DNA of 63,371 bases, from positions 1 to 63,371 of the forward strand of contig JAKVBK010000016.1 of assembly GCA_022447275.1 (NCBI GenBank). Reading direction: 5' to 3'. This document shows positions 1 through 8,848 of this stretch, in pieces (position 1 is the first letter of the stretch; every line of letters starts with the position of its first letter). A program made the position numbers and the translations under genes. The stretch is from Oceanicola sp. (GTDB taxonomy: Bacteria > Pseudomonadota > Alphaproteobacteria > Rhodobacterales > Rhodobacteraceae). The notes beneath the pieces were generated by a model that saw only the letters and a list, made by a program, of their open reading frames with translations, had not been told where the DNA came from and did not search any database.

Positions 1-1
1 T

Positions 2-1360
2 GACTTGGTAGGCGAAACTGAGGAAGCCTTGCCCGGTGGCGCAGCCATCAGCAAGGGCGCTTTTCGCAAGGTCAAGCAGGCTGTCAAGCAACTCGAGCGG
101 ATGGAAGATCAGGGGCTCGATCGCCTCGACACCCTGATCGCCAAAATCGAGGATAAGCCTGCCAACGCGCTGCTTAACAAACGTTTCGAGAAACAGGTCG
201 ATAAGCTTCTTGCCAAAGTGGAGAAGATCGATGCAACGCTGAACGAGCAGTTTGACGCCCGCCTCGATGCACTGCGTGAGCAAATCCAGGAGAAACGCCA
301 ACAGGTGGAGGATATTCGAAATCCACCGTTGGAACCGGAGCCCGCCCCAGAACCTAGCCCAGAGCCAGAGCCGGAACCTAGCCCGGAGCCGGAACCAGAG
401 CCCGCTCCGGAGCCGGAGCCTACCCCCGAGCCAGAGCCCACCCCGGAGCCAGAACCAGAGCCCACTCCGGAGCCGGAGCCCACCCCCGAGCCAGAGCCAA
501 TGCCCACGCCCGCACCGGTCTGGAGCATCGATGATTTCAAAGGCCAGGGTGAGACAGTCGTCGTGATCGACTCAGGCTGGAACACTCAGTTCATTGGCGC
601 CAACGAAGATATCGCTTTTGAGTTCGATTTCTACGGAGCCGACGATGCCAGCGCACGGGTTCCCAACTCCAATGACCATGGGTCTTGGGTCGATCAAGTT
701 GTCCGGGATGTCGCCTCGCTTGCGGATGTCATCCACATGAAAGTTTTTCCCGATATCGGCGACGGTGCGAACTTTTACGACATCAGCCAAGCGTTGAACT
801 GGGTCGTGGACAACGTGTCCAACTACAACATCACCGCCGTGAACTTATCACTCGGCGCTGGCAATGTGTTGGACTACGTTCCCAACCATTTCTTTGCGCC
901 TCAGTATCAGTCCCTCGCCGATCAAGGCGTGCTGTCGATCGTTTCCGCAGGAAACTCGGGGCAGTACGGAATGAACTATGTGGCGGCAGATCCAAATGCG
1001 ATTGCGGTTTCCGCCTCGACATCCTTTGACACGCGCGCCGGGTTCTCTCAGCACCATGAGGCGCTGACGGACATCTTCGCCTTTGGGCAACAGGTCCGGA
1101 TCGAAGATGAAAACGGTCGTATTGATATCGTGTCTGGGACCAGCTTTTCGTCTCCCTACGTGGCCGGTGTTGCTGCGCGTGCGCAGGAGGCGGCCGAGGA
1201 ACTTCTTGATCGTCACCTCTCTCAAGATGAGTTTGTCTATATCTTGCAGGAAAGCGGCCGTGACCTTGTTGGCTATTCCGGGGATGCCAAGGGCTATAAG
1301 GTCGCCGATGCCGATCTCGCGGTGCAATATCTGCTCGACAACTACACGGACTTTATCTGA
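2..1360 (+). CDS. Subtilisin-like (S8) serine protease with coiled-coil and Glu/Pro repeat linker, 5' partial
   Basis: The reading frame is open to the left edge, so the true start is probably upstream; a TTG at 5 is the first possible start inside the window. The visible 451 residues form three parts: a charged, probably coiled-coil region (about 15-105), a low-complexity Glu-Pro linker (about 106-168), and an S8 peptidase domain (about 172-451). The catalytic triad is visible: Asp in VVVIDSGW, His in NDHGSWV and Ser in [12 protein letters not shown], with the oxyanion Asn in SAGNSG. The protein is probably secreted or surface-exposed, but any signal peptide lies outside the window. Substrate unknown. 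Confidence 0.85.
   Translation, partial: DLVGETEEALPGGAAISKGAFRKVKQAVKQLERMEDQGLDRLDTLIAKIEDKPANALLNKRFEKQVDKLLAKVEKIDATLNEQFDARLDALREQIQEKRQQVEDIRNPPLEPEPAPEPSPEPEPEPSPEPEPEPAPEPEPTPEPEPTPEPEPEPTPEPEPTPEPEPMPTPAPVWSIDDFKGQGETVVVIDSGWNTQFIGANEDIAFEFDFYGADDASARVPNSNDHGSWVDQVVRDVASLADVIHMKVFPDIGDGANFYDISQALNWVVDNVSNYNITAVNLSLGAGNVLDYVPNHFFAPQYQSLADQGVLSIVSAGNSGQYGMNYVAADPNAIAVSASTSFDTRAGFSQHHEALTDIFAFGQQVRIEDENGRIDIVSGTSFSSPYVAGVAARAQEAAEELLDRHLSQDEFVYILQESGRDLVGYSGDAKGYKVADADLAVQYLLDNYTDFI
335..512 (+). repeat. Tandem Glu-Pro coding repeats in the protease linker
   Basis: Imperfect direct repeats of the type GAGCCGGAGCC/CCAGAGCC encode alternating Glu-Pro with occasional Ala, Ser or Thr. Such runs usually form a stiff extended spacer between domains. 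The repetitive DNA could change length by slippage between strains. Confidence 0.75.
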
Positions 1361-1392
1361 TCGATCAGGCTCAAGTGGTTGGGCGGTTTCTG

Positions 1393-1415
1393 GCGTGGCG
1401 TTTCAGTCGCCACGC
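1393..1415 (+). terminator. Possible terminator hairpin after the protease gene
   Basis: A perfect 8-bp inverted repeat (GCGTGGCG/CGCCACGC) with a 7-base loop lies about 30 bases after the protease stop. There is no T-run behind it, so factor-independent termination is uncertain. The rest of the 1361-1600 gap shows only a 14-bp palindrome (TGGCCGATCGGCCA, 1571-1584). Confidence 0.3.
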
Positions 1416-1600
1416 TGCTGCCAAAGTGGAAGGGTTCCCCGTCCGACGGCCAAACTACCTTAACCAAGTTTGCCTAGGTCCTCTGTTTCCCACCTGTAGC
1501 AGCGACACGAGTCCATGGGGGGCATGGGCAGGCAATTAAGCAAATAGAGGCCACGCTGCGCTGCCCCCGCTGGCCGATCGGCCATCTCCTCGGGAGTATT

Positions 1601-2275
1601 TTAGGGCAAAGACGTCTCGGCGCTTGAATGCGCTATCCGGCTCAGTTCCGTTGTCAAATCCCCATAGCCTGTGAAGCGATATTCGAAGGCGAGGCCCAGT
1701 CTTTCGGCACAGTGTTGTGCTTTCTCTAAAAGGGCTGGGTCATCTGTTTGGGCTTGATAGACCAGCGTTTTGTAGTGGCCGAAATACATGTCGCGCAGCT
1801 CCGGGTGCCGATCGAGGCCCAACGGGTGCCAGACGAAGGCGTCGAACTGGCGCACGAGGAAATCCGTCAGGTAGAAGGCGTCGATTTCATCGCGGGCGGA
1901 AAATGCGGCGTTGCCTTCAAAGAAACTGTAGCAGTGAGGGCCTTGCACCATCTCCACCCCCAACTGTGCACAGCGCGCTTTGAGCAGGCCGCCTGTGCCG
2001 CAATCTGCGTAAACCACGAAAATGCGCTCGTAGTGGTTGCGGTGGCTGCGCACGGCTTCTTCCACCGCGTCGGGGATGCGTTCGGGGTGGTTGTGCAAGA
2101 TTGCAGGCAGGCAGGCGAGATCGAGGTGCGCCCAGCCATTGCCGCGGGTGATATCAAGAATTTCGCGGGCGAGCGCGCCGCAGGCTAGCAAAAGCACCTT
2201 GCCGGCGCCGGTTGGGGCGAGGCCGGTGTCTGTCAGGCTGGTTTCTGTTGGGGCGGTGTTGGCGTTGGAGGGCAT
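1601..2275 (-). CDS. DUF1638 domain-containing protein
   Basis: This 224-residue soluble protein matches the DUF1638 family. Features are an early LLLACGALAREI segment, VVYADCGTGG in the middle and a Cys/His-containing stretch GPHCYSFFEG. DUF1638 genes are commonly found beside corrinoid proteins and methyltransferases, as here: a SAM methyltransferase and a B12-binding protein lie just upstream on the same strand. The conserved Cys residues and the context suggest a helper role in corrinoid-dependent methyl transfer, but no activity can be read from the sequence. The first about 20 residues are low complexity, so the start could be internal. Confidence 0.8.
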   Translation of the reverse strand: MPSNANTAPTETSLTDTGLAPTGAGKVLLLACGALAREILDITRGNGWAHLDLACLPAILHNHPERIPDAVEEAVRSHRNHYERIFVVYADCGTGGLLKARCAQLGVEMVQGPHCYSFFEGNAAFSARDEIDAFYLTDFLVRQFDAFVWHPLGLDRHPELRDMYFGHYKTLVYQAQTDDPALLEKAQHCAERLGLAFEYRFTGYGDLTTELSRIAHSSAETSLP

Positions 2276-2308
2276 TGTGTCGGATCACTCGAGCGGGCTG
2301 GTGGGCGG

Positions 2309-2379
2309 GGGCTGGGGTGCGCTTACATGATGGCGGAGGCTGTAGCGGGCTGCAACTGTGCCGGTTGCGCCCCCAGCCC
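2309..2379 (-). other. Long imperfect hairpin upstream of the DUF1638 gene
   Basis: GGGCTGGGGTGCGC (2309-2322) pairs with GCGCCCCCAGCCC (2367-2379) apart from one bulged T, enclosing about 44 bases. It lies between the methyltransferase stop and the DUF1638 start. On the plus strand a T7 run follows about 8 bases later, but no plus-strand gene precedes it. It could be an mRNA leader structure; it does not match a riboswitch I recognise. Confidence 0.3.
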
Positions 2380-2423
2380 AACATGCCTTTTTTTGAATGG
2401 CCTTAATCTGCTGCATTGCCGTT

Positions 2424-3140
2424 TCAGGATCGGGCGATGAGCAGGATGCGCCCCGGCAGGAGTGGGCAATCCGGGCCGTAATCTTCCCGAATATGCGCAT
2501 CGAGTCCTGCCTCTTGGGCAAGGTGCAGCGCCTCGGAAGGGCTGTAGAGGCGTTGGTAATGCACCTCGCGCCCGGATTGGCCAGCGACGCGGGTTTCGAT
2601 CACTCTGCGCAGCAACTTGCCATCATGGGTCACACTGGAACGCATCCACCAGTCTTGTCCTTCGGTTTCTGACACCCGTTCGGGGGTATCTGGGCCCGTC
2701 AGATCTGCAATCAGCAGGGCCGGGGAGGCCTGTTCCGCGATCCGCTGCACCATGGCCGAGAGCTGTGCGGGCCTGTCCGGTGTGCAGTAGCACAGAACCT
2801 CGCCCATGGCCGTGTAGCTGCGGGTGAGGGGAGGGATGGTCGCTTGTATGGCAGTGGCGATCTCCACGTTGACACCCTTTTTGCGTGCCGTAGAGGCAAG
2901 GGAGGGGGATGGTTCACAGGCCTGCACGGTGATCCCGGATTGGGCGGCATGGGCTGCCCATGTGCCATCGCCGCATCCGATGTCAAACAAAGGCCCAGGC
3001 GCCACCTGCTGGCATAGCCAAGCGTAGCCGGCGCGGTACGTTGCGCCATAGGCCGCCGCCTGAATATGCGCCAGATCGGGGCCATAAAGCGAAAGGCCGG
3101 TCGCACTGCGCCCGGCCTTCTGGTGTGCTGTATCGCCCAT
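2424..3140 (-). CDS. Class I SAM-dependent methyltransferase
   Basis: About 238 residues. The SAM-binding motif I is FDIGCGDGTWAAHAA near residue 60, followed by the acidic beta-2 segment (QACEPSPSL) of a Rossmann methyltransferase. I chose the ATG at 3140 (MGDTAHQKAG), 6 bases after the corrinoid-protein stop, because the longer frame would run back into that gene. The tight spacing suggests co-transcription with the corrinoid protein and perhaps the DUF1638 gene. The acceptor substrate cannot be told from the sequence. Confidence 0.8.
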   Translation of the reverse strand: MGDTAHQKAGRSATGLSLYGPDLAHIQAAAYGATYRAGYAWLCQQVAPGPLFDIGCGDGTWAAHAAQSGITVQACEPSPSLASTARKKGVNVEIATAIQATIPPLTRSYTAMGEVLCYCTPDRPAQLSAMVQRIAEQASPALLIADLTGPDTPERVSETEGQDWWMRSSVTHDGKLLRRVIETRVAGQSGREVHYQRLYSPSEALHLAQEAGLDAHIREDYGPDCPLLPGRILLIARS

Positions 3141-3145
3141 TTGGC

Positions 3146-3850
3146 TTAACCAGCGGCGAGCTGGTTGTGCTTGCGGTTCATGAATTCCTTCGCGGTCTCC
3201 ACCGCAACGGCTGCATCGCGGCAATACGCATCGGCACCGATTGCCCGCCCGAACTCTTCGTTCAAGGGCGCGCCGCCGACCAGAACCACGTAATCATCGC
3301 GCAGGCCTTTCTCGACCAGCGTGTCGATCACCACCTTCATGTAAGGCATGGTGGTGGTAAGCAGGGCCGACATGCCCAGAATGTCAGGCTGTTCGGCCTC
3401 AAGCGCATCCAGGTAGCTTTCGACCGGATTATTGATGCCCAGATCGACCACCTCGAAACCCGCGCCTTCCATCATCATCGAGACGAGGTTCTTGCCGATG
3501 TCGTGGATATCGCCCTTCACCGTGCCGATGACCATCTTGCCCATCCGAGGTGCGCCGGTTTCCGCCAGAAGTGGCTTGAGGATTGCCATGCCGGCCTTCA
3601 TCGCATTCGCAGCCAGCAAAACCTCTGGCACGAAGAGAATGCCATCGCGGAAGTCATGGCCGACGATTGTCATGCCGGCGACGAGGGCGCGCGTCAGGAT
3701 ATCATAAGGCTGCCAGCCGCGTTCGAGCAGGATATTGACGCCTTCTTCGATCTCCTCTTTGAGGCCATCGTAGAGGTCGTCGTGCATTTGCTGGACAAGT
3801 TCGTCATCATCCAGTTCGGACAGGATGAGCTCTTCTTCTTCATCAGACAT
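3146..3850 (-). CDS. Corrinoid (B12-binding) protein, MtbC/MetH-module type
   Basis: 234 residues with the two-part layout of methyltransferase corrinoid proteins: a helical cap domain (about 15-100) and a Rossmann-like cobalamin-binding domain. The base-off motif GDIHDIGKN (DxHxxG; His is the lower Co ligand) is intact. It carries a methyl group between methyltransferases. With the homocysteine methyltransferase gene at 5749-6762 it looks like the B12 module of a split methionine synthase. The pterin-binding and reactivation modules are not in this window. The N-terminus is strongly acidic (EEEELILSELDDDE). Confidence 0.92.
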   Translation of the reverse strand: MSDEEEELILSELDDDELVQQMHDDLYDGLKEEIEEGVNILLERGWQPYDILTRALVAGMTIVGHDFRDGILFVPEVLLAANAMKAGMAILKPLLAETGAPRMGKMVIGTVKGDIHDIGKNLVSMMMEGAGFEVVDLGINNPVESYLDALEAEQPDILGMSALLTTTMPYMKVVIDTLVEKGLRDDYVVLVGGAPLNEEFGRAIGADAYCRDAAVAVETAKEFMNRKHNQLAAG

Positions 3851-4019
3851 GGCTGTGTCCTCACATTCCCGATAAGTCGTAATTGCGCCTGTATGCGAAG
3901 TCTCTCATGGCGGATTGCGACACCAAACAGATCACCCGCGACGAAATCACCGCATTCCACGGCGTTGTGCCCAAAAATGATTGCCAGATGTTCTTGTTAC
4001 GTTCTATTCTGGGCGCCTT

Positions 4020-5123
4020 ATGGACATGGACGCCGATCCTTCGCGAAACCTCAGGGCTGGGCAGCAGTGCCCCGGCCGGTCTGTGCGGTCCAACCGAGCC
4101 GGCCGGTTTGAAAGACATGAGCGGGTGCAGGTGCATGATGGGTGGGATATTCCCGAAGACGCCCGCGTGTTGCGCACCGAACTGCGCCGGGAGCGCCCGC
4201 GTAGCGCCTTGACGCGGAACAACTCGCCCGATGTGCACTTTGATCGTTCCATCAACCCTTATCGAGGGTGTGAACATGGGTGCGTCTATTGTTTTGCGCG
4301 GCCAAGCCACGCCTATCTGGGCCTGTCGCCGGGGCTGGATTTCGACAGCAAACTGATCCTGCGCCCCGGCATTGCGGATGTACTGGATGCTGAGTTGCGC
4401 AAGCCGTCTTACGTTGCCGCGCCCATTGCGATCGGCACCAATACGGATCCCTACCAACCGGTTGAGAGCGATGCAGGGCTTATGCGGGACATCCTGCGGG
4501 TATTGCAGGCCCATGCTCATCCCGTGATGATCACGACAAAAGGCAGTCTGATTGAGCGCGATATCGACATTCTGTCGGACATGGCGGGGCGCGGGTTGGC
4601 ACAGGTGGGCGTCTCGGTCACCACGCTGGATGCAGAGCTGTCGCGCAGTATGGAGCCGCGCGTGCCATCGCCTGCGCGACGGCTGCGCACCATTGCGCGC
4701 CTGTCTGCGGCAGGTGTCCCGGTGCGGATTTGCGCCTCGCCCATGATCCCGGGGCTGACCGATCACGAGTTGGAGCGTATCCTTGCGGGCGGTGCCGATG
4801 CGGGCGCGCGCGCGGCCAGCACCATCCTGCTGCGACTGCCTCGGGAAGTTGCCGAACTCTTCAAGGATTGGCTGAAGGATACCCGTCCGGATCGGTATGC
4901 GCGCGTCATGGCACAAGTGCGCGCTGTTCATGGCGGGCAGGACTACGACAGCAGCTGGCATCGCCGTCTGCACGGGCAGGGGCCTGAGGCCCGATTGCTG
5001 CGGCAGCGGTTCAGGATTGCTTGCAAGCGTCTTGGCCTGAATGAGCACCTGCCCCCATTGCGCGTGGATCTGGTGAAGGCCCCGCTGCGGCCGGGCGATC
5101 AGATGTCTCTCTTTGAAGCGTAA
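4020..5123 (+). CDS. PA0069-family radical SAM protein
   Basis: About 367 residues. The radical-SAM cluster motif is NPYRGCEHGCVYCFARPSH (Cx3Cx2C), followed by strand segments such as IAIGTNTDPYQP and ITTKGSLIERD. The arrangement is typical of the PA0069/Rv2578c group, relatives of spore photoproduct lyase and SplB-like enzymes, whose reaction is not established. The ATG at 4020 is favoured over upstream starts (3981) because the conserved part begins later; 4026 is also possible. It is divergent from the corrinoid protein gene. Confidence 0.85.
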   Translation: MDMDADPSRNLRAGQQCPGRSVRSNRAGRFERHERVQVHDGWDIPEDARVLRTELRRERPRSALTRNNSPDVHFDRSINPYRGCEHGCVYCFARPSHAYLGLSPGLDFDSKLILRPGIADVLDAELRKPSYVAAPIAIGTNTDPYQPVESDAGLMRDILRVLQAHAHPVMITTKGSLIERDIDILSDMAGRGLAQVGVSVTTLDAELSRSMEPRVPSPARRLRTIARLSAAGVPVRICASPMIPGLTDHELERILAGGADAGARAASTILLRLPREVAELFKDWLKDTRPDRYARVMAQVRAVHGGQDYDSSWHRRLHGQGPEARLLRQRFRIACKRLGLNEHLPPLRVDLVKAPLRPGDQMSLFEA

Positions 5124-5247
5124 AGTGTTTTTTGCACCAATCGGCTCAGGCTTTGTTGCAAGAAAATTAGGGATTTTGCCTTTATGGTGGAGCCCGCATG
5201 GCCGAAATACCGGGTGTGAATGACGCCCATCTGCCACGGAGGGGAGA

Positions 5248-5736
5248 GTGGTTTTGGACGAACGGCGTTCCATGATCGTGCAACAACGCCGGGATGCAGA
5301 GGATGCCGGTTTGTTCAAAGCGGGCATCAACAAGATCGTCATCGATGTGATCCCGGAACTGCGGCGCAACAACCGCAAAGACCTTGTGGTAACAGGCTTT
5401 GTACGCGGCACCGAAGTGGAAGTGCTCTTTGCCGGGCGCCGGCGTGCCGACACGCTGGAACTTTGCCGCCGTCTCAAACAGTTACGCATGGCCGACCACC
5501 CACCGAAACGGATTCACACGCGAAAGTCGGAAGACTGCGTGCCAAATGAAGCGCCTGCGATGCCGCTTGCCTTGGAGGGCGCTTGGCGGCCGCGTTACTG
5601 GTATGACCATGAGGGCTCCGTGCACCGTGTGTATCAATTCATCGCCGCACGATGGATTTTCGTATCGTCCTGCGGACAGCAGCAAATGTTTGGCGCGCCC
5701 TCCATCGCACATGCGGATCAAGCGCCGCCCAAATAG
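5248..5736 (+). CDS. Conserved-looking hypothetical protein
   Basis: 162 residues with a GTG start preceded by a strong Shine-Dalgarno sequence (GGAGGGGAG, 5238-5246). The N-terminal half is rich in Arg/Lys with predicted alternating strands; the C-terminal part contains a WRPRYWYDHEGSVHRVYQF segment. No known domain, signal peptide or membrane helix is evident. It ends 12 bases before the convergent bmt stop. Function unknown. Confidence 0.6.
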   Translation: MVLDERRSMIVQQRRDAEDAGLFKAGINKIVIDVIPELRRNNRKDLVVTGFVRGTEVEVLFAGRRRADTLELCRRLKQLRMADHPPKRIHTRKSEDCVPNEAPAMPLALEGAWRPRYWYDHEGSVHRVYQFIAARWIFVSSCGQQQMFGAPSIAHADQAPPK

Positions 5737-5748
5737 GCCTGTTTGCCT

Positions 5749-6762
5749 CTAGCCCCTGCGCCGTCTGCGGGGCCGCGCAGCAGGCGCTGCGCCTTCTTCT
5801 GTGCCGTCTTGCGGACTGGAAAACCCGCCCAGTCGGGCGCTGATCTCTTCGAGGGCGGGGGGCTGCTGCCGTGGCCTGCTCTCGAGGGCCGCGCGCATGG
5901 CGGAAAGGTGCTCGGGGGTGGTGCCGCAACATCCGCCAATGATCTTTGCGCCTGCATCCCGGGCGAGGCAGGCGTAATCGGCCATGAGCTCTGGTGTGCC
6001 GTCGTAATGGATATGGCCATGCACGTATTTGGGAATGCCCGCATTGCCCTTGGCGATCACCGGGCGTGTTGTGCCGGTTGCGGCAAAGCCCAGCACTGTG
6101 CGCATGAGGTCTGATGCGCCAACGCCGCAATTGGCGCCAAACGCCAATGGCTTGACCGGCAATTTTTCCACGAGGCCCGCCAGCGCGGAAGAGGTTACGC
6201 CCATCATCGTGCGTCCGGCCGTATCGAAGCTCATTGTACAGCACCACGGCATGCCAACCTGCGCGACCGCCTCCGCCGCAGCGCGCAATTCCTCAGGTGC
6301 CGAGATGGTTTCGAGCCAGAGAACATCGACGCCGCCTTCCTTGAGACCTTCCGCCTGCTCGGCAAACATCTCGACCGCGTCGTCATGGGTCATGCTGCCC
6401 ATCGGTGCCATGATCTCACCGGTTGGGCCCATAGAGCCTGCCACAACGATGGGGCGCCCGGCCTTGTCTGCGGTCTCGCGGGCAATCTCAGCGCCAAGGC
6501 GGTTGAGTTCCCGCACGCGGGACTGCGCATCATGCAGCTTCAGCCGCGCGGCCGTCCCTCCAAAGGTGTTTGTGAGAAACAGGTCTGAGCCCGCATCAAT
6601 GGGCCCTTGGTACAGGCGCCTGATCCGATCTGGGTGATCCGCATTCCAGAGCTCTGGGGCGTCTCCGGCCTGTAGCCCCATGTTAAAAAGCGTTGTCCCT
6701 GTTGCGCCGTCGGCCAAAAGCCACTCACGGTCTTGCAACATATTGGAAAGTACATCGGACAT
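5749..6762 (-). CDS. bmt: Homocysteine S-methyltransferase family protein (betaine-homocysteine methyltransferase-like)
   Basis: 337 residues forming a homocysteine methyltransferase barrel. The N-terminal LLADGATGTTLFNMG segment and the C-terminal zinc motif GGCCGTTPEH are intact; the third zinc Cys is in FGANCGVG. Such proteins transfer methyl from betaine or from a methyl-corrinoid to homocysteine to give methionine. The nearby corrinoid protein favours a role as the homocysteine module of a split methionine synthase. The C-terminal about 30 residues are a basic Arg/Ala-rich tail. The annotation of betaine as donor is only a family label. Confidence 0.88.
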   Translation of the reverse strand: MSDVLSNMLQDREWLLADGATGTTLFNMGLQAGDAPELWNADHPDRIRRLYQGPIDAGSDLFLTNTFGGTAARLKLHDAQSRVRELNRLGAEIARETADKAGRPIVVAGSMGPTGEIMAPMGSMTHDDAVEMFAEQAEGLKEGGVDVLWLETISAPEELRAAAEAVAQVGMPWCCTMSFDTAGRTMMGVTSSALAGLVEKLPVKPLAFGANCGVGASDLMRTVLGFAATGTTRPVIAKGNAGIPKYVHGHIHYDGTPELMADYACLARDAGAKIIGGCCGTTPEHLSAMRAALESRPRQQPPALEEISARLGGFSSPQDGTEEGAAPAARPRRRRRG

Positions 6763-6943
6763 AGGGGCGCCTCATTTTTTGGAGCCCCGTCCTCGCACGC
6801 GCGCGGGGATGAAGCAAATGCATATTATTCAACACAGACATGAAGTCTGCTCATGCATTGAGATGTGTGGCTGGGGGGCGGAGGCGCCCCCCTTGTAAGG
6901 GCCTTTGTCCGAATGCGCTGGCTAAACGCGCCTCTGGGAGGGC

Positions 6944-7258
6944 TCAGAGCGTGTCGAGGATCTGCTGCTGCGCGATCGGCAGCAACTCTGCCATTTTTGT
7001 GCGAATATCGTCGGCGGTGGCTTTTGCGCCAAGATCGCCGGCGACTTTGCGCACAACGTCTTCATGGCCTGCTTCTTCAAAGTCTGCGCGGACGACCTCC
7101 GCGGCATAAGCCTCCGCGTCATCGCCGGATTTGCCAAGCAAATCAGCGGCCCACAACCCTAGCAATTTGTTGCGACGCGCCTCAGCCTTGAAGCGCATCT
7201 CCGCATCATGGGCAAACTTGTTTTCAAAGGCATTTTCGCGATCGTCAAAGGTGGACAT
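6944..7258 (-). CDS. DUF1476 domain-containing protein
   Basis: 104 residues, charged and mostly helical. The opening MSTFDDRENAFENKFAHD, followed by FKAEARRNKLLGLWAA, is characteristic of DUF1476, a small soluble family frequent in alphaproteobacteria (relatives include a zeta-subunit-like inhibitor of the F1-ATPase in this class). It stands alone between bmt and the next hypothetical gene. An ATP-synthase-regulating role is possible by homology but not shown here. Confidence 0.85.
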   Translation of the reverse strand: MSTFDDRENAFENKFAHDAEMRFKAEARRNKLLGLWAADLLGKSGDDAEAYAAEVVRADFEEAGHEDVVRKVAGDLGAKATADDIRTKMAELLPIAQQQILDTL

Positions 7259-7358
7259 GTGGAGGCTCCTGGCTGTTGCTTGTCCACTTTATGTAGGGAT
7301 CCGAAGGTGCAGCCAAAAGGGGCGCGAACAGGTTTTGCTGGCCAACGCTCCTTATCCG

Positions 7359-8558
7359 TCAGGGGTCCAAATGCGCATAGAGCGCCCGTATGCGCGCGGC
7401 GGCAGCGGCTTTCTCGGCATGGGGCCGCTCAGCGGAGAGGATCAGGGCCTCTGCATCGGTCAACGCGTCGTCCGTGTTCCCGCTCTCCAGCCTTTTGGTA
7501 AAGCTGTTGAGCCAGGCAACTTGTTCGTCGGCGGGTAGGCAGGTTTCCACCGCAACCAGCAAAATAGCGGTGATCTCCTGCTCCCAGTCCGCTGGGTTCG
7601 ACGGAATTGGCGCGCTGGTGTCCACTTTAAAAATCGGGATGTCGTCCGGTGGGCCGAGGGCAGGGGCCTTGGGAATCGCCAGTTTCGGAGGGGCGTCTTT
7701 CGGCACCTCTTCGATCGCGGCGTCGTCGTCTTCCACCTCTGCTGCAATATTGGCGTCGTTAAAGTCGACAGTGCGGCGCAGGGAGGTGCCTTGTTTGTTG
7801 CGAAGTTCTGAAATAGGCGCCCCGCCGGGGGCATTCGAGAGCGCGATCGTATTGTCATCCTGCGCGCCGGCATCAAACAGGCTGTCTGGATCTATCCCCA
7901 TTGCCTGTAGGATGGAGCCCTGCCGTTCCGGTGTCATGATATCCTCGGGAAGTGCCTCTGCCTCCGGGAGGCTGTCGGCTTCAAAGGCATGGGGCATGCC
8001 CGTGTCGGTCTTCCGCCAATCAGCACCTGACTGCGTGCCCATTGGGCAATAGGATTCAGCTCTGCGCAGCGTCCGGCCTTTCCGATACACATGGAAGGCG
8101 AAATGAGCGCCGGGGTGTAACGATCCGGAATAACGGAAGAAAAAAATCTCAGTGTTGGTCAATTCCTCTGAGAGTGCTTTTGCCAGACGGGCCTCGTCAG
8201 TGAGGTTTTCATAGCACTCGATGAGGGTTAACGCACTGTTTTCACCATTGGGTTGTGACAGGCGTACCCCGGATGTTCCCAGCGCAGGGGCTGTCATATC
8301 GGTTCGCGCATGTGGCGGTGGCGGGATCGTGTCGGCCGTCTGCAACAGAAGCGGCGGTACAGTTTGGGCCCCATTGGAGCTAGCCCCGCGTGCCATCAAG
8401 CGGCCCCACAGGCCAGTCGGTTGATCCGGCGGCGGCGCGCTGCTCAGGCGGTTTTCGGTGTTGGACGCATCTGTCCAGCACGCTTCCAAGGCAAAGGCGA
8501 CAGCATCCGGCTGTGCCCCCACGATCATGAAATCCAATACGGCGAAATCTTGCGTCAT
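7359..8558 (-). CDS. Hypothetical protein, acidic/proline-rich
   Basis: About 399 residues; I prefer the ATG at 8558 (MTQDFAVLDFMIVG) over 8597. The N-terminal segment may form a small domain; the central part has an aromatic-rich strand region (EIFFFRYSGSLHPGAHFAFHVYRKGR). The rest is acidic and proline-rich, probably disordered, with a helical C-terminus. No signal peptide or known domain is recognised. It is divergent from purC. Confidence 0.6.
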   Translation of the reverse strand: MTQDFAVLDFMIVGAQPDAVAFALEACWTDASNTENRLSSAPPPDQPTGLWGRLMARGASSNGAQTVPPLLLQTADTIPPPPHARTDMTAPALGTSGVRLSQPNGENSALTLIECYENLTDEARLAKALSEELTNTEIFFFRYSGSLHPGAHFAFHVYRKGRTLRRAESYCPMGTQSGADWRKTDTGMPHAFEADSLPEAEALPEDIMTPERQGSILQAMGIDPDSLFDAGAQDDNTIALSNAPGGAPISELRNKQGTSLRRTVDFNDANIAAEVEDDDAAIEEVPKDAPPKLAIPKAPALGPPDDIPIFKVDTSAPIPSNPADWEQEITAILLVAVETCLPADEQVAWLNSFTKRLESGNTDDALTDAEALILSAERPHAEKAAAAARIRALYAHLDP

Positions 8559-8848
8559 CGTCCGTCTTCCTACTGCTTGGCCGTGGTTAAAGCACACTCC
8601 GAAAGGGGGTGCACGATGGAAACGCAGTGTCTTCGCGCAGCTTTGATGTCGCGCCTGGTCTGTGCAGCCTCTGGAAAGCTTGCGGGATAAGCGGGCTTGG
8701 GCTAAGGACGCGCCACCGAACAGGCCTTATGGGGGCCTGCTCGGCATCAAACAAACGGCCGGGATATCCGGTGCGCGCGATGTATCGCATGCGCAGAAAC
8801 GGCCGCCGTCACGAATGCCACTGTTCGAGAGTGGATGGAAGGAGCCCC

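Noticed and set aside
335-512. Tandem repeats resembling a CRISPR array
   Set aside because: They are in frame and encode Glu-Pro; there are no unique spacers of constant length.
3861-5489. Long minus-strand reading frame opposite the radical SAM gene
   Set aside because: It is the shadow of the plus-strand gene; its product is low complexity and lacks domains, while the plus-strand frame has the CxxxCxxC motif.
6787-6815. Hairpin CCCCG/CGGGG upstream of bmt as a SAM-type riboswitch
   Set aside because: The stem is only 5 bp and the sequence lacks the conserved loops of SAM-II, SAM-V or SAH riboswitches.
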